From JABFRG01 sp038210445 (lineage in GTDB: Bacteria; Myxococcota_A; Polyangia; Polyangiales; Polyangiaceae): DNA of 64,000 bases. Of this stretch, positions 28,888 through 37,842 are shown in pieces; within the stretch, counting starts at the first letter, position 1, and every line of letters begins with the position of its first letter. A model generated the notes under the pieces. The model did no database searches and was not told the DNA's origin. It saw nothing but the letters and a program-made list of their open reading frames with translations. A program made the position numbers and the translations under genes. The stretch is taken from assembly GCA_038210445.1 (NCBI GenBank), contig JBBQWQ010000012.1, forward strand, positions 62,001 through 126,000, in the 5' to 3' direction.

Positions 28888-29703
28888 TCAGACGAGGAAA
28901 GACGCATCTTCGCCACCGAGGATGCGGCGAAGCCACGTGCGAAGCTTCACCGCATCTCTCGACGCGGTGACGACGCCCCGTTGGGCTTCCGTAAGCGGGC
29001 TGCCCCGCAGCTCGCACGCATCGAGAATCGCCGTTGCGAGACCGCGCGCCTCACCTTGCTCGATCCCTTGCTCGATCCCTTGCTCGATCCCTTGCTCAAC
29101 GCCTTCACCGCGCACCTGGTCGAGGCTCTCGTAGCCGGCGCGATTGAGCAGGTTTCGCAGGGTCGCCCGATTCGCGGCTTCGCCGTCCCACATGGCCTCG
29201 ACCGGGACCGGATTGCGCAGCACACCGGGCGCCGTGAGGACGTCGCCGGCATAGAGGAGACGCGGCGGCGCACCCGGCTCGTGCACTTCCACGTGCCGAG
29301 GCTCCGCCGCCAGGCGCACCACCCACAAGTAGCGCGTCCCCGCGGCAAAGAGCTCGGCCCGCTTCTCCTGAAGCGCCGCTTCGTCTTGACCCACGTCGGC
29401 GTACTCCACCGCCAGCGGTGGCGCGACCTTCGACCAGCCGGGCTCGTCGCGCAGGTTCCCCACGGAGATATCCGGCGCACGCAGCGCGTTGGGCGCGGCG
29501 GAGAAGCCCGCGTCCACCCCCGCCGAACGAACATCCGGATCCGTCTTCAGCACCGCACCGCCGTCGAGGTTGCTCTGGGCCCCGCGCTGCCCGGTCGGTG
29601 GCGTAAAAATCGCATGCCCGCGCGAAAGCTCGTAGGGGTCCTTCGATTTGATTTGCTCGGCCAGAAAGGGACCGGGAGCCGAGAGCGGGGTGCGCTTGTT
29701 CAT
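28888..29703 (-). CDS. Second Uma2 family endonuclease-like protein
   Basis: This 271-residue protein has the Uma2 core: RAPDISVG with the active-site Asp, then PPLAVEYADVGQDEAALQEK and LFAAGTRYLWVV. After the nuclease fold comes a coiled region with four GIEQ repeats, as in other Uma2/Rpn-type proteins with C-terminal repeats. The ATG at 29703 is preferred to the GTG or upstream positions. It is convergent with the pseudokinase, 36 bp apart. Confidence 0.8.
   Translation of the reverse strand: MNKRTPLSAPGPFLAEQIKSKDPYELSRGHAIFTPPTGQRGAQSNLDGGAVLKTDPDVRSAGVDAGFSAAPNALRAPDISVGNLRDEPGWSKVAPPLAVEYADVGQDEAALQEKRAELFAAGTRYLWVVRLAAEPRHVEVHEPGAPPRLLYAGDVLTAPGVLRNPVPVEAMWDGEAANRATLRNLLNRAGYESLDQVRGEGVEQGIEQGIEQGIEQGEARGLATAILDACELRGSPLTEAQRGVVTASRDAVKLRTWLRRILGGEDASFLV
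29055..29100 (-). repeat. 12-bp tandem repeat coding GIEQ
   Basis: CTTGCTCGATCC is repeated almost four times without change. It codes GIEQ units in the second Uma2 protein. Perfect identity suggests recent expansion by slippage. Confidence 0.85.
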
Positions 29704-29755
29704 GGCTTCGGAAGCGTAGCGCTCGGCCGAGCGGCTGTCACGGCGCACCTGTCCG

Positions 29756-31165
29756 CTAGTTGGGCGGCACCGTGGGAGCTCCGAGCGAAGCCCGGCTCAC
29801 GCGCATGATGCCGTCTTGGTCCACGATGTCCGGTCGCCCGGGGTACGGGGTAACGCCCGTGAGAATCCATACGTCGTTGTCGTCGACCCAAAGGGGCTGC
29901 AGAAACGTGCGGTCGGGCTCGGCGTCGATGGTCCAGCCCCAACCATCGGAAAGGCGGACCAGGAGTACTTTCTTGCGGTCCGTTTGCGTGAGCGCGTAGC
30001 CGCCGTCCGCAACCATGTGCCCGCCGCCGTCCCCACCCGGATCGCTGAACGCGGTCACGCGGCGCCGCGCGAGGCTCGCCATCGTCTGAGTCGCAGGCGC
30101 CGTCCAGAGCACCGTGTTCGTGGCAGGCTGAATGGTGTCGGATTCGACCCAAACGACGCTGTCGTTCGCTTTGCGGTCGATGGCGAAGCCCGAGATGTGC
30201 CGCGCCCCCTCTGCTTCTGCCAGGCGCGCTGTCGTGCCATTGGGTTTCAGGAAGTCGAGCGCTACGCGGTTGGCCAAGCGAAACACGACGGCACCATCGC
30301 GCGTGGTGCGTGGCGACTCGATGGCAGCGAGGGCAGCGCCATCGCGAGGGATGATCGGTTCGTCGGACGCAAAGTCGAAGAGCGCGAGGCCGCCGGTCAT
30401 TTGCGTATTGATGTAGACAGTGCCACGGTTACTCACCTGCACCCCCGGGCCCTTGTTGAGATCTTTGAACGCGACCTCGCGCGAGCGCTTGAGCGAGTAG
30501 GGATCGGACCAGGTTGCCGCGCCGAAGGACGAGATGCTCTCCTTGAACAGGTCAGTGCGAAGAGTGACTCCCTCGTCCCCAACCGATGCGAGGTTGCCGC
30601 ATCGGTTGAATTCGCCCTTTGGAAGGAACCGGCGGTCGTCTGCGAGACCGAACCTGGCTACACCGTCGAGTTCGTAGACTACCGTCATCGTTCGGTCGAC
30701 GTTGCTGTCCGGCGTCAGGTACAACCGTACGAAATTCATGGTCGCGCGTCCATCTGCGATTCGCTTGATTTGGTCGGGAACGCCATTCAGCACGTGCAGG
30801 TTACCCGGGCCCGACGCCCAATCGATGACGAGCTGTCGACAGCCAGGAATAGCGCCCGTACACGCCTTCCACGCGAGCGGAGGGATGTCGCGCGCTGGAT
30901 TCTTCGCCATGCGCGCCTGGCAGAAGTTCGGGATGCCGGGCACCTCGCCCCATTCCCCAGGTAGCCAGGACCAGTCGGATCCGGCGTCACCCAGCGGTTC
31001 ATTGCGGTCGAGGGCTGCATCGCGGATACGAACATCCGCCGCAGCATCGCCCCCGGCGTCCGCTGTGGCGCCTACTGCGCTGGTGCCGCCACAGCCAGCG
31101 CAGGAAGCCAGGGTGAGCGGCAGCGCCGACGTGAGGAGCCACGGGAAAGAAAGGCTGCGCTTCAT
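29756..31165 (-). CDS. Lipoprotein paired with the trypsin-like lipoprotein
   Basis: This 469-residue protein has a signal peptide ending in LASCAGC, then an Ala/Asp linker. The mature part has a cysteine cluster (IPNFCQARM, KACTGAIPGCRQLV), then repeated beta-strand units such as GPGVQVSNRGTVYINTQ, AVVFRLANRVAL and DSVVWVESD, which look like a beta-propeller. Its ATG overlaps the stop of the upstream protease gene (ATGA), so the two are translated together and may form a surface complex. No family name is supported. Confidence 0.75.
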   Translation of the reverse strand: MKRSLSFPWLLTSALPLTLASCAGCGGTSAVGATADAGGDAAADVRIRDAALDRNEPLGDAGSDWSWLPGEWGEVPGIPNFCQARMAKNPARDIPPLAWKACTGAIPGCRQLVIDWASGPGNLHVLNGVPDQIKRIADGRATMNFVRLYLTPDSNVDRTMTVVYELDGVARFGLADDRRFLPKGEFNRCGNLASVGDEGVTLRTDLFKESISSFGAATWSDPYSLKRSREVAFKDLNKGPGVQVSNRGTVYINTQMTGGLALFDFASDEPIIPRDGAALAAIESPRTTRDGAVVFRLANRVALDFLKPNGTTARLAEAEGARHISGFAIDRKANDSVVWVESDTIQPATNTVLWTAPATQTMASLARRRVTAFSDPGGDGGGHMVADGGYALTQTDRKKVLLVRLSDGWGWTIDAEPDRTFLQPLWVDDNDVWILTGVTPYPGRPDIVDQDGIMRVSRASLGAPTVPPN

Positions 31166-33897
31166 TGGAAGAGCGCTCCGAGCCCGCTCGCCGTGACCGT
31201 GGCGGCATCCTGCAGCCGGCGCTCCGCGAGAGAACGGTCTCCATTGGAAGCCTCAATGACGAGCCCGAGCCGCCCCGCAACCAAGTACCCGGGCTGGTGC
31301 AGTCCACCCTCAATCGTGCTCCACAGCCTGTCGCCGGTGATGGCATCCCCCGACACGAGCGCCGTGCCCACGCGGACGTTGGTGGTGCCGCGTCCGGTGG
31401 TGATGACGAGGCTTCCATCGTTGCCGGTGGTAATGGCGAACTGGGTGACGGCGGCCACGCGCGACCATCGCCGAAGCTCGACGGCCGTCAGGCCAATCTC
31501 GACCCGCATGAGCCGAACCGTGGAAGCGTCTGCGAGATCGAGCACGTAGTAGCTATCGTCTTCGGCGCGGTAGGTTGCGGCCACGGGATCGATGAGCTCA
31601 CCGAGCTGGATCGACAGGTCGGTGGTCGTGCCCTCGGCAAAACTGTACACCCGCTGGAAGACCTTGCCGTTGGCGTCGCGGTTGCCGAAGAATCGAACTT
31701 CTTGCCGCAGGCCGCTCGCCGCCGCGACGAGCCGAGCACTGGTGGCCGCGCCGGCTTGGGCCAGCGGACCGTCGGTGGTAAGCTGCGCCTCCGCGTTCGC
31801 GGCGCGAACGACGCGAACGACTTGGTGCGACTTGGAGTCCACGATCGCGCCTGCCCCCGTGCCCCGGGCCCACCCTGCCGCGTCCGACACCGGGATGAAG
31901 CGATACTTTTGGTCGTATACGGATTGCGCGACGTTCGCGTCCATGAGGCCCGTCGTCGAAAGCGATGGATTGCCTGCCGCGAAGGCCTTCCATGCGCTCG
32001 CGGCGGGGTTGTCTTTGTTCACCCCGACGAACGCGCCGCCGTTGATCCAGGTGAGCCAGGACTTCCACGGGACTCGAGCGAAGTCGGAGCGGACCGTGTT
32101 GCAGAAGACAGGGAACTCCGTGAGCCAGTTCTCCTTGATGTCCAGAACGGTGGCGGACTGACGCAGTCTTGCGAGGGTGGGCTCGCCAATGGCGGTCGTG
32201 CTCGGGTAGCCGACATCGGTATCGTTCCACGCCGAAACCCACGACCACATCACGCCACGGTAAACGTCCTTGATGGCGCCGTTCGCGACCGGCGCCGAGG
32301 CCAGCAGAGTAGGGTTCGCGTCCGAGTCTCGCCAGTAGGCCCACCCCAGCGTTCGACCATTCGACCGGGGCCGCGTACTAATGTTGGGAAACTCCGCGGT
32401 CACCGACGCGTCGGGCGAGTACAGGTTGCTCGGACGGTTGAGCGTGGCGTTCCCTTCTACGAGGGTCGCAGTCCGCCAGAAGTTGGTGTTGGGCGAAGCC
32501 ACGTTGCCGCGGGAGCAACCGTTTGCAGCCGTACCGCCAAGGCACTCTGCCTCGCTCTCACCTGGGAGACACTTACACCGCAAGAAGCGTGTACGACCAA
32601 TCTGGTCCTTCGTATCGCCACCGATGAACGAGTCCATCGCGAAACCATTGGCCTCGGCGACGTTGTACACCGTGTTGCCGCTGGTGCTGCAGCCGGGTCC
32701 ATAGGCGACCTTGGGGATGTTGAGAGTCCGCTCTCCGGGACCGCCTTCGGTCTTCTTGTTCGCCTTGAGGATGCTGAGAGGTCGGGGCTCGCAAGCATCC
32801 GGCGTCGGGACGCGGCCGAGCGCGACTTCGTCGTCGACGTTGGAGTTGTCGGGCCGCACACGATTCGAAGGGGTGTTGGGACAGTCGTCGCACGCGTCGC
32901 CGACCCCATCTCCATCGGTGTCGAGCTGGTCGGGGTTGTTTACCGTCTTGCAGTTGTCGACGCGGTCGCACACGCCATCGGAGTCCAGAACCGAGGCTTC
33001 GCCGGCGCTGCAGCCCTCGCGGAAACGCCGTGGCTGGCCGCCCGCACGCGGAAGCTCCAAGAGCGCATCCTCGAACCACATGCGGTTTTCGGTGGAGTCC
33101 GCCGCCGCCCAGTCGGAGTACGCGCCTCCGGTTTCCGTACGGGAGGCAACCCCGCAGATGCGGCGCGAACAAGCTTGGGGCCCGGCGCCACTGGAGCAAA
33201 GATAGGCGGGCCCGCCAGAGTCGCCCGGCCACGTCCAGCTTTGGCCGGAACGCATGTAGGTTTCGCCAGGGCCGTTCACGTTCGTGTCATCCGTCGTGAA
33301 GTTTGGCGAGTAGCTTCGCGGCTGACCGAGACCGCCGAAGGTCCTCGGTCCGTAGCCAACCGCGATGCTGTTGTCGCCGGTGTAGCAGGGCCCCTCGCCC
33401 CCGAGCCCTGCTATCGTCGACGGCAGCGCTACGGTTCCAGGTACCATCGTATCGAGCCGCATGATGGCGACGTCTCGTGCCGTGTCGAGATCCGATGGGG
33501 CTGTCCCAGATGGAACCACCGTCCGCGGTGCGCGGATGCGGATGGTCTTGCTCGAAGCAAATGTGTGGCGCGCAAACGGGCTCGAGAGGGTGGGCGTCGT
33601 TGCGAGCACAATTTCGACATCTGCGTTCCACCGCGCCAGCGCGGTATTGAAGCAGTGACCTGCGGCAAGGACGTGCCGAGGCGAGACCAGGGTACCGGTG
33701 CAGAATGAGCCACCCAACTTGGTTCCGCGCGGGTCGAGCAAAAGGCCCACCGCCGCGAACTGATTGGTGCTGTCGACTGTCCCCGATACTATCGCCGCCG
33801 AGGTCGCCTCAACTGACACTAACTGGGGGGGGGTGTCACTTCCGCACGCGAGCGCAAGAACCGAAGCCACCACCCATCCGAGCCTTCTTGTGCGCAT
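31162..33897 (-). CDS. Trypsin-like serine protease lipoprotein with thrombospondin type-3 repeats
   Basis: This 911-residue protein begins MRTRRLGWVVASVLALAC (lipobox) after GGAGGGG. The S1 protease domain (about 37-300) has His81 (LAAGHC), Asp142 (ARDVAIMRL) and Ser227 (WPGDSGGP), so it should be active. Next come calcium-binding TSP3 repeats (DSDGVCDRVDNC, DTDGDGVGDACDDC, about 318-350). A long C-terminal region (360-911) of beta-rich sequence, perhaps a propeller, overlaps in theme with the partner lipoprotein encoded next. It probably acts on extracellular proteins at the cell surface, for example in predation. Confidence 0.85.
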   Translation of the reverse strand: MRTRRLGWVVASVLALACGSDTPPQLVSVEATSAAIVSGTVDSTNQFAAVGLLLDPRGTKLGGSFCTGTLVSPRHVLAAGHCFNTALARWNADVEIVLATTPTLSSPFARHTFASSKTIRIRAPRTVVPSGTAPSDLDTARDVAIMRLDTMVPGTVALPSTIAGLGGEGPCYTGDNSIAVGYGPRTFGGLGQPRSYSPNFTTDDTNVNGPGETYMRSGQSWTWPGDSGGPAYLCSSGAGPQACSRRICGVASRTETGGAYSDWAAADSTENRMWFEDALLELPRAGGQPRRFREGCSAGEASVLDSDGVCDRVDNCKTVNNPDQLDTDGDGVGDACDDCPNTPSNRVRPDNSNVDDEVALGRVPTPDACEPRPLSILKANKKTEGGPGERTLNIPKVAYGPGCSTSGNTVYNVAEANGFAMDSFIGGDTKDQIGRTRFLRCKCLPGESEAECLGGTAANGCSRGNVASPNTNFWRTATLVEGNATLNRPSNLYSPDASVTAEFPNISTRPRSNGRTLGWAYWRDSDANPTLLASAPVANGAIKDVYRGVMWSWVSAWNDTDVGYPSTTAIGEPTLARLRQSATVLDIKENWLTEFPVFCNTVRSDFARVPWKSWLTWINGGAFVGVNKDNPAASAWKAFAAGNPSLSTTGLMDANVAQSVYDQKYRFIPVSDAAGWARGTGAGAIVDSKSHQVVRVVRAANAEAQLTTDGPLAQAGAATSARLVAAASGLRQEVRFFGNRDANGKVFQRVYSFAEGTTTDLSIQLGELIDPVAATYRAEDDSYYVLDLADASTVRLMRVEIGLTAVELRRWSRVAAVTQFAITTGNDGSLVITTGRGTTNVRVGTALVSGDAITGDRLWSTIEGGLHQPGYLVAGRLGLVIEASNGDRSLAERRLQDAATVTASGLGALFQ

Positions 33898-34030
33898 GCG
33901 CCCCTCCGTGAATTTCGCCGACGCAGCAAGAGCGCTGCGGCCCCTAGATTCCCACACAAGCCGGGAGTGTCAACCGAATCGAGGAAGCGCGCCTGGTCGC
34001 ACCCGCGAAAAAGCGCTGGCGACGACCGCG

Positions 34031-34070
34031 CATGGCATGCGTGGCGCTCTCACGTGCCACGCATGCCGTG
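34031..34070 (-). terminator. Strong hairpin after serS
   Basis: GGCATGCGTGGC (34034-34045) and GCCACGCATGCC (34056-34067) are perfect 12-bp arms with a 10-nt loop, and three more pairs including one GU extend the stem. It begins 5 bp after the serS stop on the minus strand. No T-run follows, so it may be a Rho-assisted terminator. The rest of 33898-34074 is the promoter region of the protease operon. Confidence 0.55.
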
Positions 34071-34074
34071 CACG

Positions 34075-35349
34075 CTACTTGCGCGGCTCGAGGACCTCGA
34101 CGCCGTTCATGTACGGCACCAGCGCCTTGGGGAGCCGCACCGAGCCGTCCGCTTGCTGGTGATTCTCGAGAATCGGAATGAGGATGCGGGGCGAGGCTAC
34201 TGCGGTGTTGTTGAGGGTGTACGGGAACGCCAGGGTACCGTCGGCCATGCGCACGCGGATGTTGGAGCGGCGGGCCTGAAAGTCGCCCAGGGTGGAGCAC
34301 GAGTGCGTCTCGGCGTAGGCCTTGCGGCCGGGCATCCACGACTCCACCTCGTGCTTGCGGGTCTGCCCGAGCCCAATCTCGCCGGTGCAGGCGAGCGCCA
34401 CGCGATAGGGAATCTCCAGCTTGGCCAGGATGGCCTCGGCGTTGGCGAGGAGCTGGTAGTGCTCCTTCTCGGCGACCGCCTCGTCGGGCAGGCAAAACAC
34501 CACCTGCTCCACTTTGGTGAACTGGTGCACGCGATAGAGGCCGCGAGTATCTTTGCCGGCGGCGCCGGCTTCGCGGCGGAAGCAAGGCGAGGTGCCCGCG
34601 TAGCGAATGGGCAGCGACGCCGCGTCGAGAATGTCGTCGGCGTGCATCGACACCAGCGGCACCTCGCTGGTGCCCACCAGGAAGAGCTCGTCGGCGGAGA
34701 TCGAATAGGCCTCTTCGCGGCCCAACGGAAAGAAGCCGGTGCCCTGGAGCGCGCGCTCGCGCACCATCACCGGCGGGAGCACCGGAAGGAGGCCCTTCTC
34801 CACCAGGGTGTCGATGGCGAGGCGCGTGACCGCGAGCTCGAGGAGCGCGCCGTATCCGGTGAGCGCGTAGGAGCGCGCGCCGGCAAAGCGGCGCGGGCCG
34901 TCCCAGTTCACGAGACCGAGATGGGTCACGAGATCCACGTGATCCTTCGGCTCGAAGTCGAAGGTGCGCACGGTGCCTACCTTGCGGATCTCGACGTTGT
35001 CGTCCTCGCCCTTGCCGATGGGCACCTCGGGTCGAGGCAGGCTCGGCACCCGCAACATGAGGTCCTCGAAGCGAGCGGCCACCTCGGCGAGCTTGGGCTC
35101 GAGCACCTCGATGTCGCCCTTCACGGCCTTGCCCTCTTCGATGAGCTTGGGGCGCTCTTCCTTGCTCGCCTTGGGAATGAGCTGCGCGATCTCGTTCTTC
35201 CGGGCCCGGCGCACGTCGAGCGCGACGATGGCCTCGCGCCGCTCGCGATCGGCGGCGAGCAGCGCGTCGAGATCCACGTCGCAGCGCTTGTTCTGGATGG
35301 CTGCGCGGACCGCGTCGGGGTTCTGGCGGATGAAGGCGATGTCGAGCAT
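34075..35349 (-). CDS. serS: Seryl-tRNA synthetase
   Basis: This 424-residue enzyme charges tRNA-Ser. The N-terminal coiled-coil arm (about 1-105) binds the tRNA. The class II core has TSEVPL, motif 2 (SPCFRREAGAAGKDTRGLYR, HQFTKVEQ) and motif 3 (NNTAVASPRILIPILENHQ). The motif 3 wording follows the Thermus-type enzyme rather than the enteric one and is normal. The C-terminus ends VPYMNGVEVLEP, complete. It is convergent-free and probably monocistronic, with a hairpin after the stop. Confidence 0.97.
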   Translation of the reverse strand: MLDIAFIRQNPDAVRAAIQNKRCDVDLDALLAADRERREAIVALDVRRARKNEIAQLIPKASKEERPKLIEEGKAVKGDIEVLEPKLAEVAARFEDLMLRVPSLPRPEVPIGKGEDDNVEIRKVGTVRTFDFEPKDHVDLVTHLGLVNWDGPRRFAGARSYALTGYGALLELAVTRLAIDTLVEKGLLPVLPPVMVRERALQGTGFFPLGREEAYSISADELFLVGTSEVPLVSMHADDILDAASLPIRYAGTSPCFRREAGAAGKDTRGLYRVHQFTKVEQVVFCLPDEAVAEKEHYQLLANAEAILAKLEIPYRVALACTGEIGLGQTRKHEVESWMPGRKAYAETHSCSTLGDFQARRSNIRVRMADGTLAFPYTLNNTAVASPRILIPILENHQQADGSVRLPKALVPYMNGVEVLEPRK

Positions 35350-35483
35350 GAGGGCATCATTGCCACACGGAAAGGCAAGCGCACAAGCGCAGAAGCCCGC
35401 ACGAGCGCGCTCCCAAGCCTTGAGGGGACGGCGATTGCGGGCCCCCCGAAAGGACCGTAGAGTGGAAGGTTGAGGAGCTTTAC

Positions 35484-37472
35484 ATGAACCGCGCGCTCGC
35501 CTCTCTTACGCTCGTTGCCGTCGCTGCCTCGGTCGCCATCGGAGCCTGCTCCTCGGACCCACCCGCGGCGACGCCCGGGGTAGACGCAGGGCCGCCAGCA
35601 CCCTCCACCTGCGCGAACGGCACCAAGGACGGCACCGAGAGCGACGTCGACTGCGGCGGCATCTGCCCGACCAAATGCGCCGAGGCGAAGCCCTGCAAGG
35701 CGGGCACCGACTGCGTGAACGGCGTATGCGGCGTGCTCGCACCGACCATCGACGCTGGCGCCGAGCCGGGCGGAGAGACCAGCGTCGACGCTGGCACCGT
35801 CGACTGCAACACCTCGGCCTGCACGTGTCTGCCCGCGGGCGGCAAGGATGGCGTGAAGAACGGCGACGAAACCGACGTCGACTGCGGCGGCACCAAGGCC
35901 ACCAAGTGCGCCTTCGGCAAGCAGTGCAAGGTGGCCGCCGACTGCGCCTCTGCCGACTGCCAGGGCGGTACGTGCCAGGCGAGCGTGGGCGACGGAACGC
36001 GCAACGGCGACGAGACCGACATCGACTGCGGCGGCACCAAGGCCACCAAGTGCGCGCCGGGCCGGCGCTGCCTGGTGGCTGCAGACTGCAACGGCGGCGA
36101 CTGCGTCGGGAAGATCTGCCAGGTGGCGACCCACACCGACGGCATCAAGAACCTCGACGAGACCGACGCCGACTGCGGCGGCGTCGACCCCATCACCCGC
36201 TGCGCGGTGAACCAGGGCTGCCTTGCGCGCACCGACTGCGCCACCAAGTCGTGCGACACCGTGGCCAAGAAGTGCCGCCAGCCGGCTATCAACGGCATGC
36301 AAGACGGCGACGAGACCGGCGTCGACTGCGGCGGCCCGTCGGCGCCCCCCTGCGCGGTGGGCATCGGTTGCCTGGTGGGCACCGACTGCGACAGCTTGGT
36401 GTGCGGCGCGGGCAAGATCTGCAGCGCGCCCACCGGCAGCGACGGCCAGAAGAACGGCGACGAGTCGGGCGTCGACTGCGGCGGCACCTCCACCGGCGCG
36501 CCCCGCTGCGCTGCCGGAATTAGCTGCAAAATACACGCAGACTGCGCCAGCAACGGCTGCGACTACACCAAGAAGTGCGCCATCGCCCCCAGCTGCACCG
36601 AGCACTTCGGAGGAGACACCTGCGGTACCGGCGAGCCGGGCAGCGAGAACTGCTGCAGCACCATATCCATCACCCGCCCCGGCAACATCACCACCAACCT
36701 CGGCAAATTCAACGTCACCGCTGGCCGGATGCGCACCTTCGTCGAGCGGGTGAACGGCAACGTCCGCGGCGTGGTCACCGGCAACCCCAAGTGGCCGGCC
36801 GGCCTCAACCCGTACCTCACGTACCTTCCCACCAACATGACCGAGGCGCTGGCGCAGCTGGGCCCCGATCCGCAAGACTGGGAGTGGCCGCAGCCGGCCG
36901 ACGGGCTGCCGCGCAACCCCTGGGCCGCACGCGGCTGCCAGAACGACAACGGCGGTGGCCGGACCTTCTACGAGACGGGGGGCACCGACACCAACCGCTA
37001 CCCGAAGGACATCCTCGATCAGAAGACGCTCAATTGCGTCACCAAGATCATGCTCCAGGCGTTCTGCATATGGGACGGCGGCAACCTACCCACCGGCGCC
37101 GAGTACCAGTGGGCCTGGCGCGGCGCGGGCAACAACAAGTGGCCCTGGGGTGCGGCGCCGGAGCCGCCCACCACCGACTTCACGTTCTCGCCGTACCTGG
37201 TTCATCGGTACAACTACTCGTACCCCAACCTGGTGGCCAACGACGCCTCCACCTACGTGCCGGCGCCCGGTCGTCGACCCATGGGCAATGGGCCCTTCGG
37301 TCACGCAGACCTCGCGGGCACTCTCTACGAGTTCGGCACCGACATTCTCTTCCTCAACTCCGGCTCCTGGGAGCGCCACGCGCCCAGCGCCAACGCCGGC
37401 CTGAGCGGCGGGGCCACCGCCCAGTGGAACCGCCGCTACTACGCCATCGGCGGCCGCTGCTCATACCCGTGA
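35484..37472 (+). CDS. Lipoprotein with seven Cys-rich repeats and an FGE/SUMF1-like domain
   Basis: This 662-residue protein has GAGGAG before the ATG and a signal peptide with lipobox (VAIGAC). Residues about 40-365 are tandem units of 45-50 residues, each with G-x-x-N-G-D-E-T-D-x-D-C-G-G and several further cysteines. The C-terminal part (about 375-662) resembles the formylglycine-generating enzyme fold: FCIWDGGNLPTGAEYQWAWR, WPWG, and the terminal GGRCSY. The usual catalytic cysteine pair of FGE is not evident, so it is probably a binding rather than an oxidase domain. It is surface exposed. Confidence 0.75.
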   Translation: MNRALASLTLVAVAASVAIGACSSDPPAATPGVDAGPPAPSTCANGTKDGTESDVDCGGICPTKCAEAKPCKAGTDCVNGVCGVLAPTIDAGAEPGGETSVDAGTVDCNTSACTCLPAGGKDGVKNGDETDVDCGGTKATKCAFGKQCKVAADCASADCQGGTCQASVGDGTRNGDETDIDCGGTKATKCAPGRRCLVAADCNGGDCVGKICQVATHTDGIKNLDETDADCGGVDPITRCAVNQGCLARTDCATKSCDTVAKKCRQPAINGMQDGDETGVDCGGPSAPPCAVGIGCLVGTDCDSLVCGAGKICSAPTGSDGQKNGDESGVDCGGTSTGAPRCAAGISCKIHADCASNGCDYTKKCAIAPSCTEHFGGDTCGTGEPGSENCCSTISITRPGNITTNLGKFNVTAGRMRTFVERVNGNVRGVVTGNPKWPAGLNPYLTYLPTNMTEALAQLGPDPQDWEWPQPADGLPRNPWAARGCQNDNGGGRTFYETGGTDTNRYPKDILDQKTLNCVTKIMLQAFCIWDGGNLPTGAEYQWAWRGAGNNKWPWGAAPEPPTTDFTFSPYLVHRYNYSYPNLVANDASTYVPAPGRRPMGNGPFGHADLAGTLYEFGTDILFLNSGSWERHAPSANAGLSGGATAQWNRRYYAIGGRCSYP

Positions 37473-37526
37473 ATCGTACCGCCCGGCCCCTCGTTGACAC
37501 GGTGGAGCCGTCGAGATAAGACCGCG

Positions 37527-37710
37527 GGGTTCTCGGTGCCGGTGAGCTTGCTCTCGGGTTAACAGGGAATCCGGTGTGAATCCGGAGCTGCCCCGCAGCG
37601 GTATGTGGGAACGAACTTCGTCTTTGGCACTGGCTCCGGCTGGGAAGCGACGAAGCCTAGGAAACGCGATTCGTCGCGAGTGCCCACGAGCCCGAAGACC
37701 TACCGAGGCC
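37527..37710 (+). ncRNA. Cobalamin riboswitch upstream of a lipoprotein gene
   Basis: The conserved blocks run in order: TCGGTGCCGG (37533-), TTAACAGGGAA, TCCGGTGTGAATCCGGA, GCTGCCCCGCAGCGGTA (B12 box), and GAGCCCGAAGACCTACCG (37688-37705). Directly after it, CCGGTTCCC and GGGGGCCGG can pair (about 37709-37732, two GU pairs) before TTTGAC, a possible terminator arm. The next gene starts 133 bp later. Such riboswitches normally turn off B12 uptake or synthesis genes when adenosylcobalamin is plentiful. Confidence 0.92.
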
Positions 37711-37842
37711 CGGTTCCCACCACGGGGGCCGGTTTGACGGGTCCTCCGCGGGGAGGGCACGGACAGGAATCCTCCGGTCTTCTGCTGCTCCGCGTTCTTG
37801 CGTCCCGCTCTCTGTCCCCGCGGGGGGATCTGGAGAATCGCG

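Noticed and set aside
34075..35349. SerRS motif 3 reading NNTAVASPR instead of NGSGLAVGR
   Set aside because: The same wording is known in Thermus-type seryl-tRNA synthetases, so it is not an anomaly.
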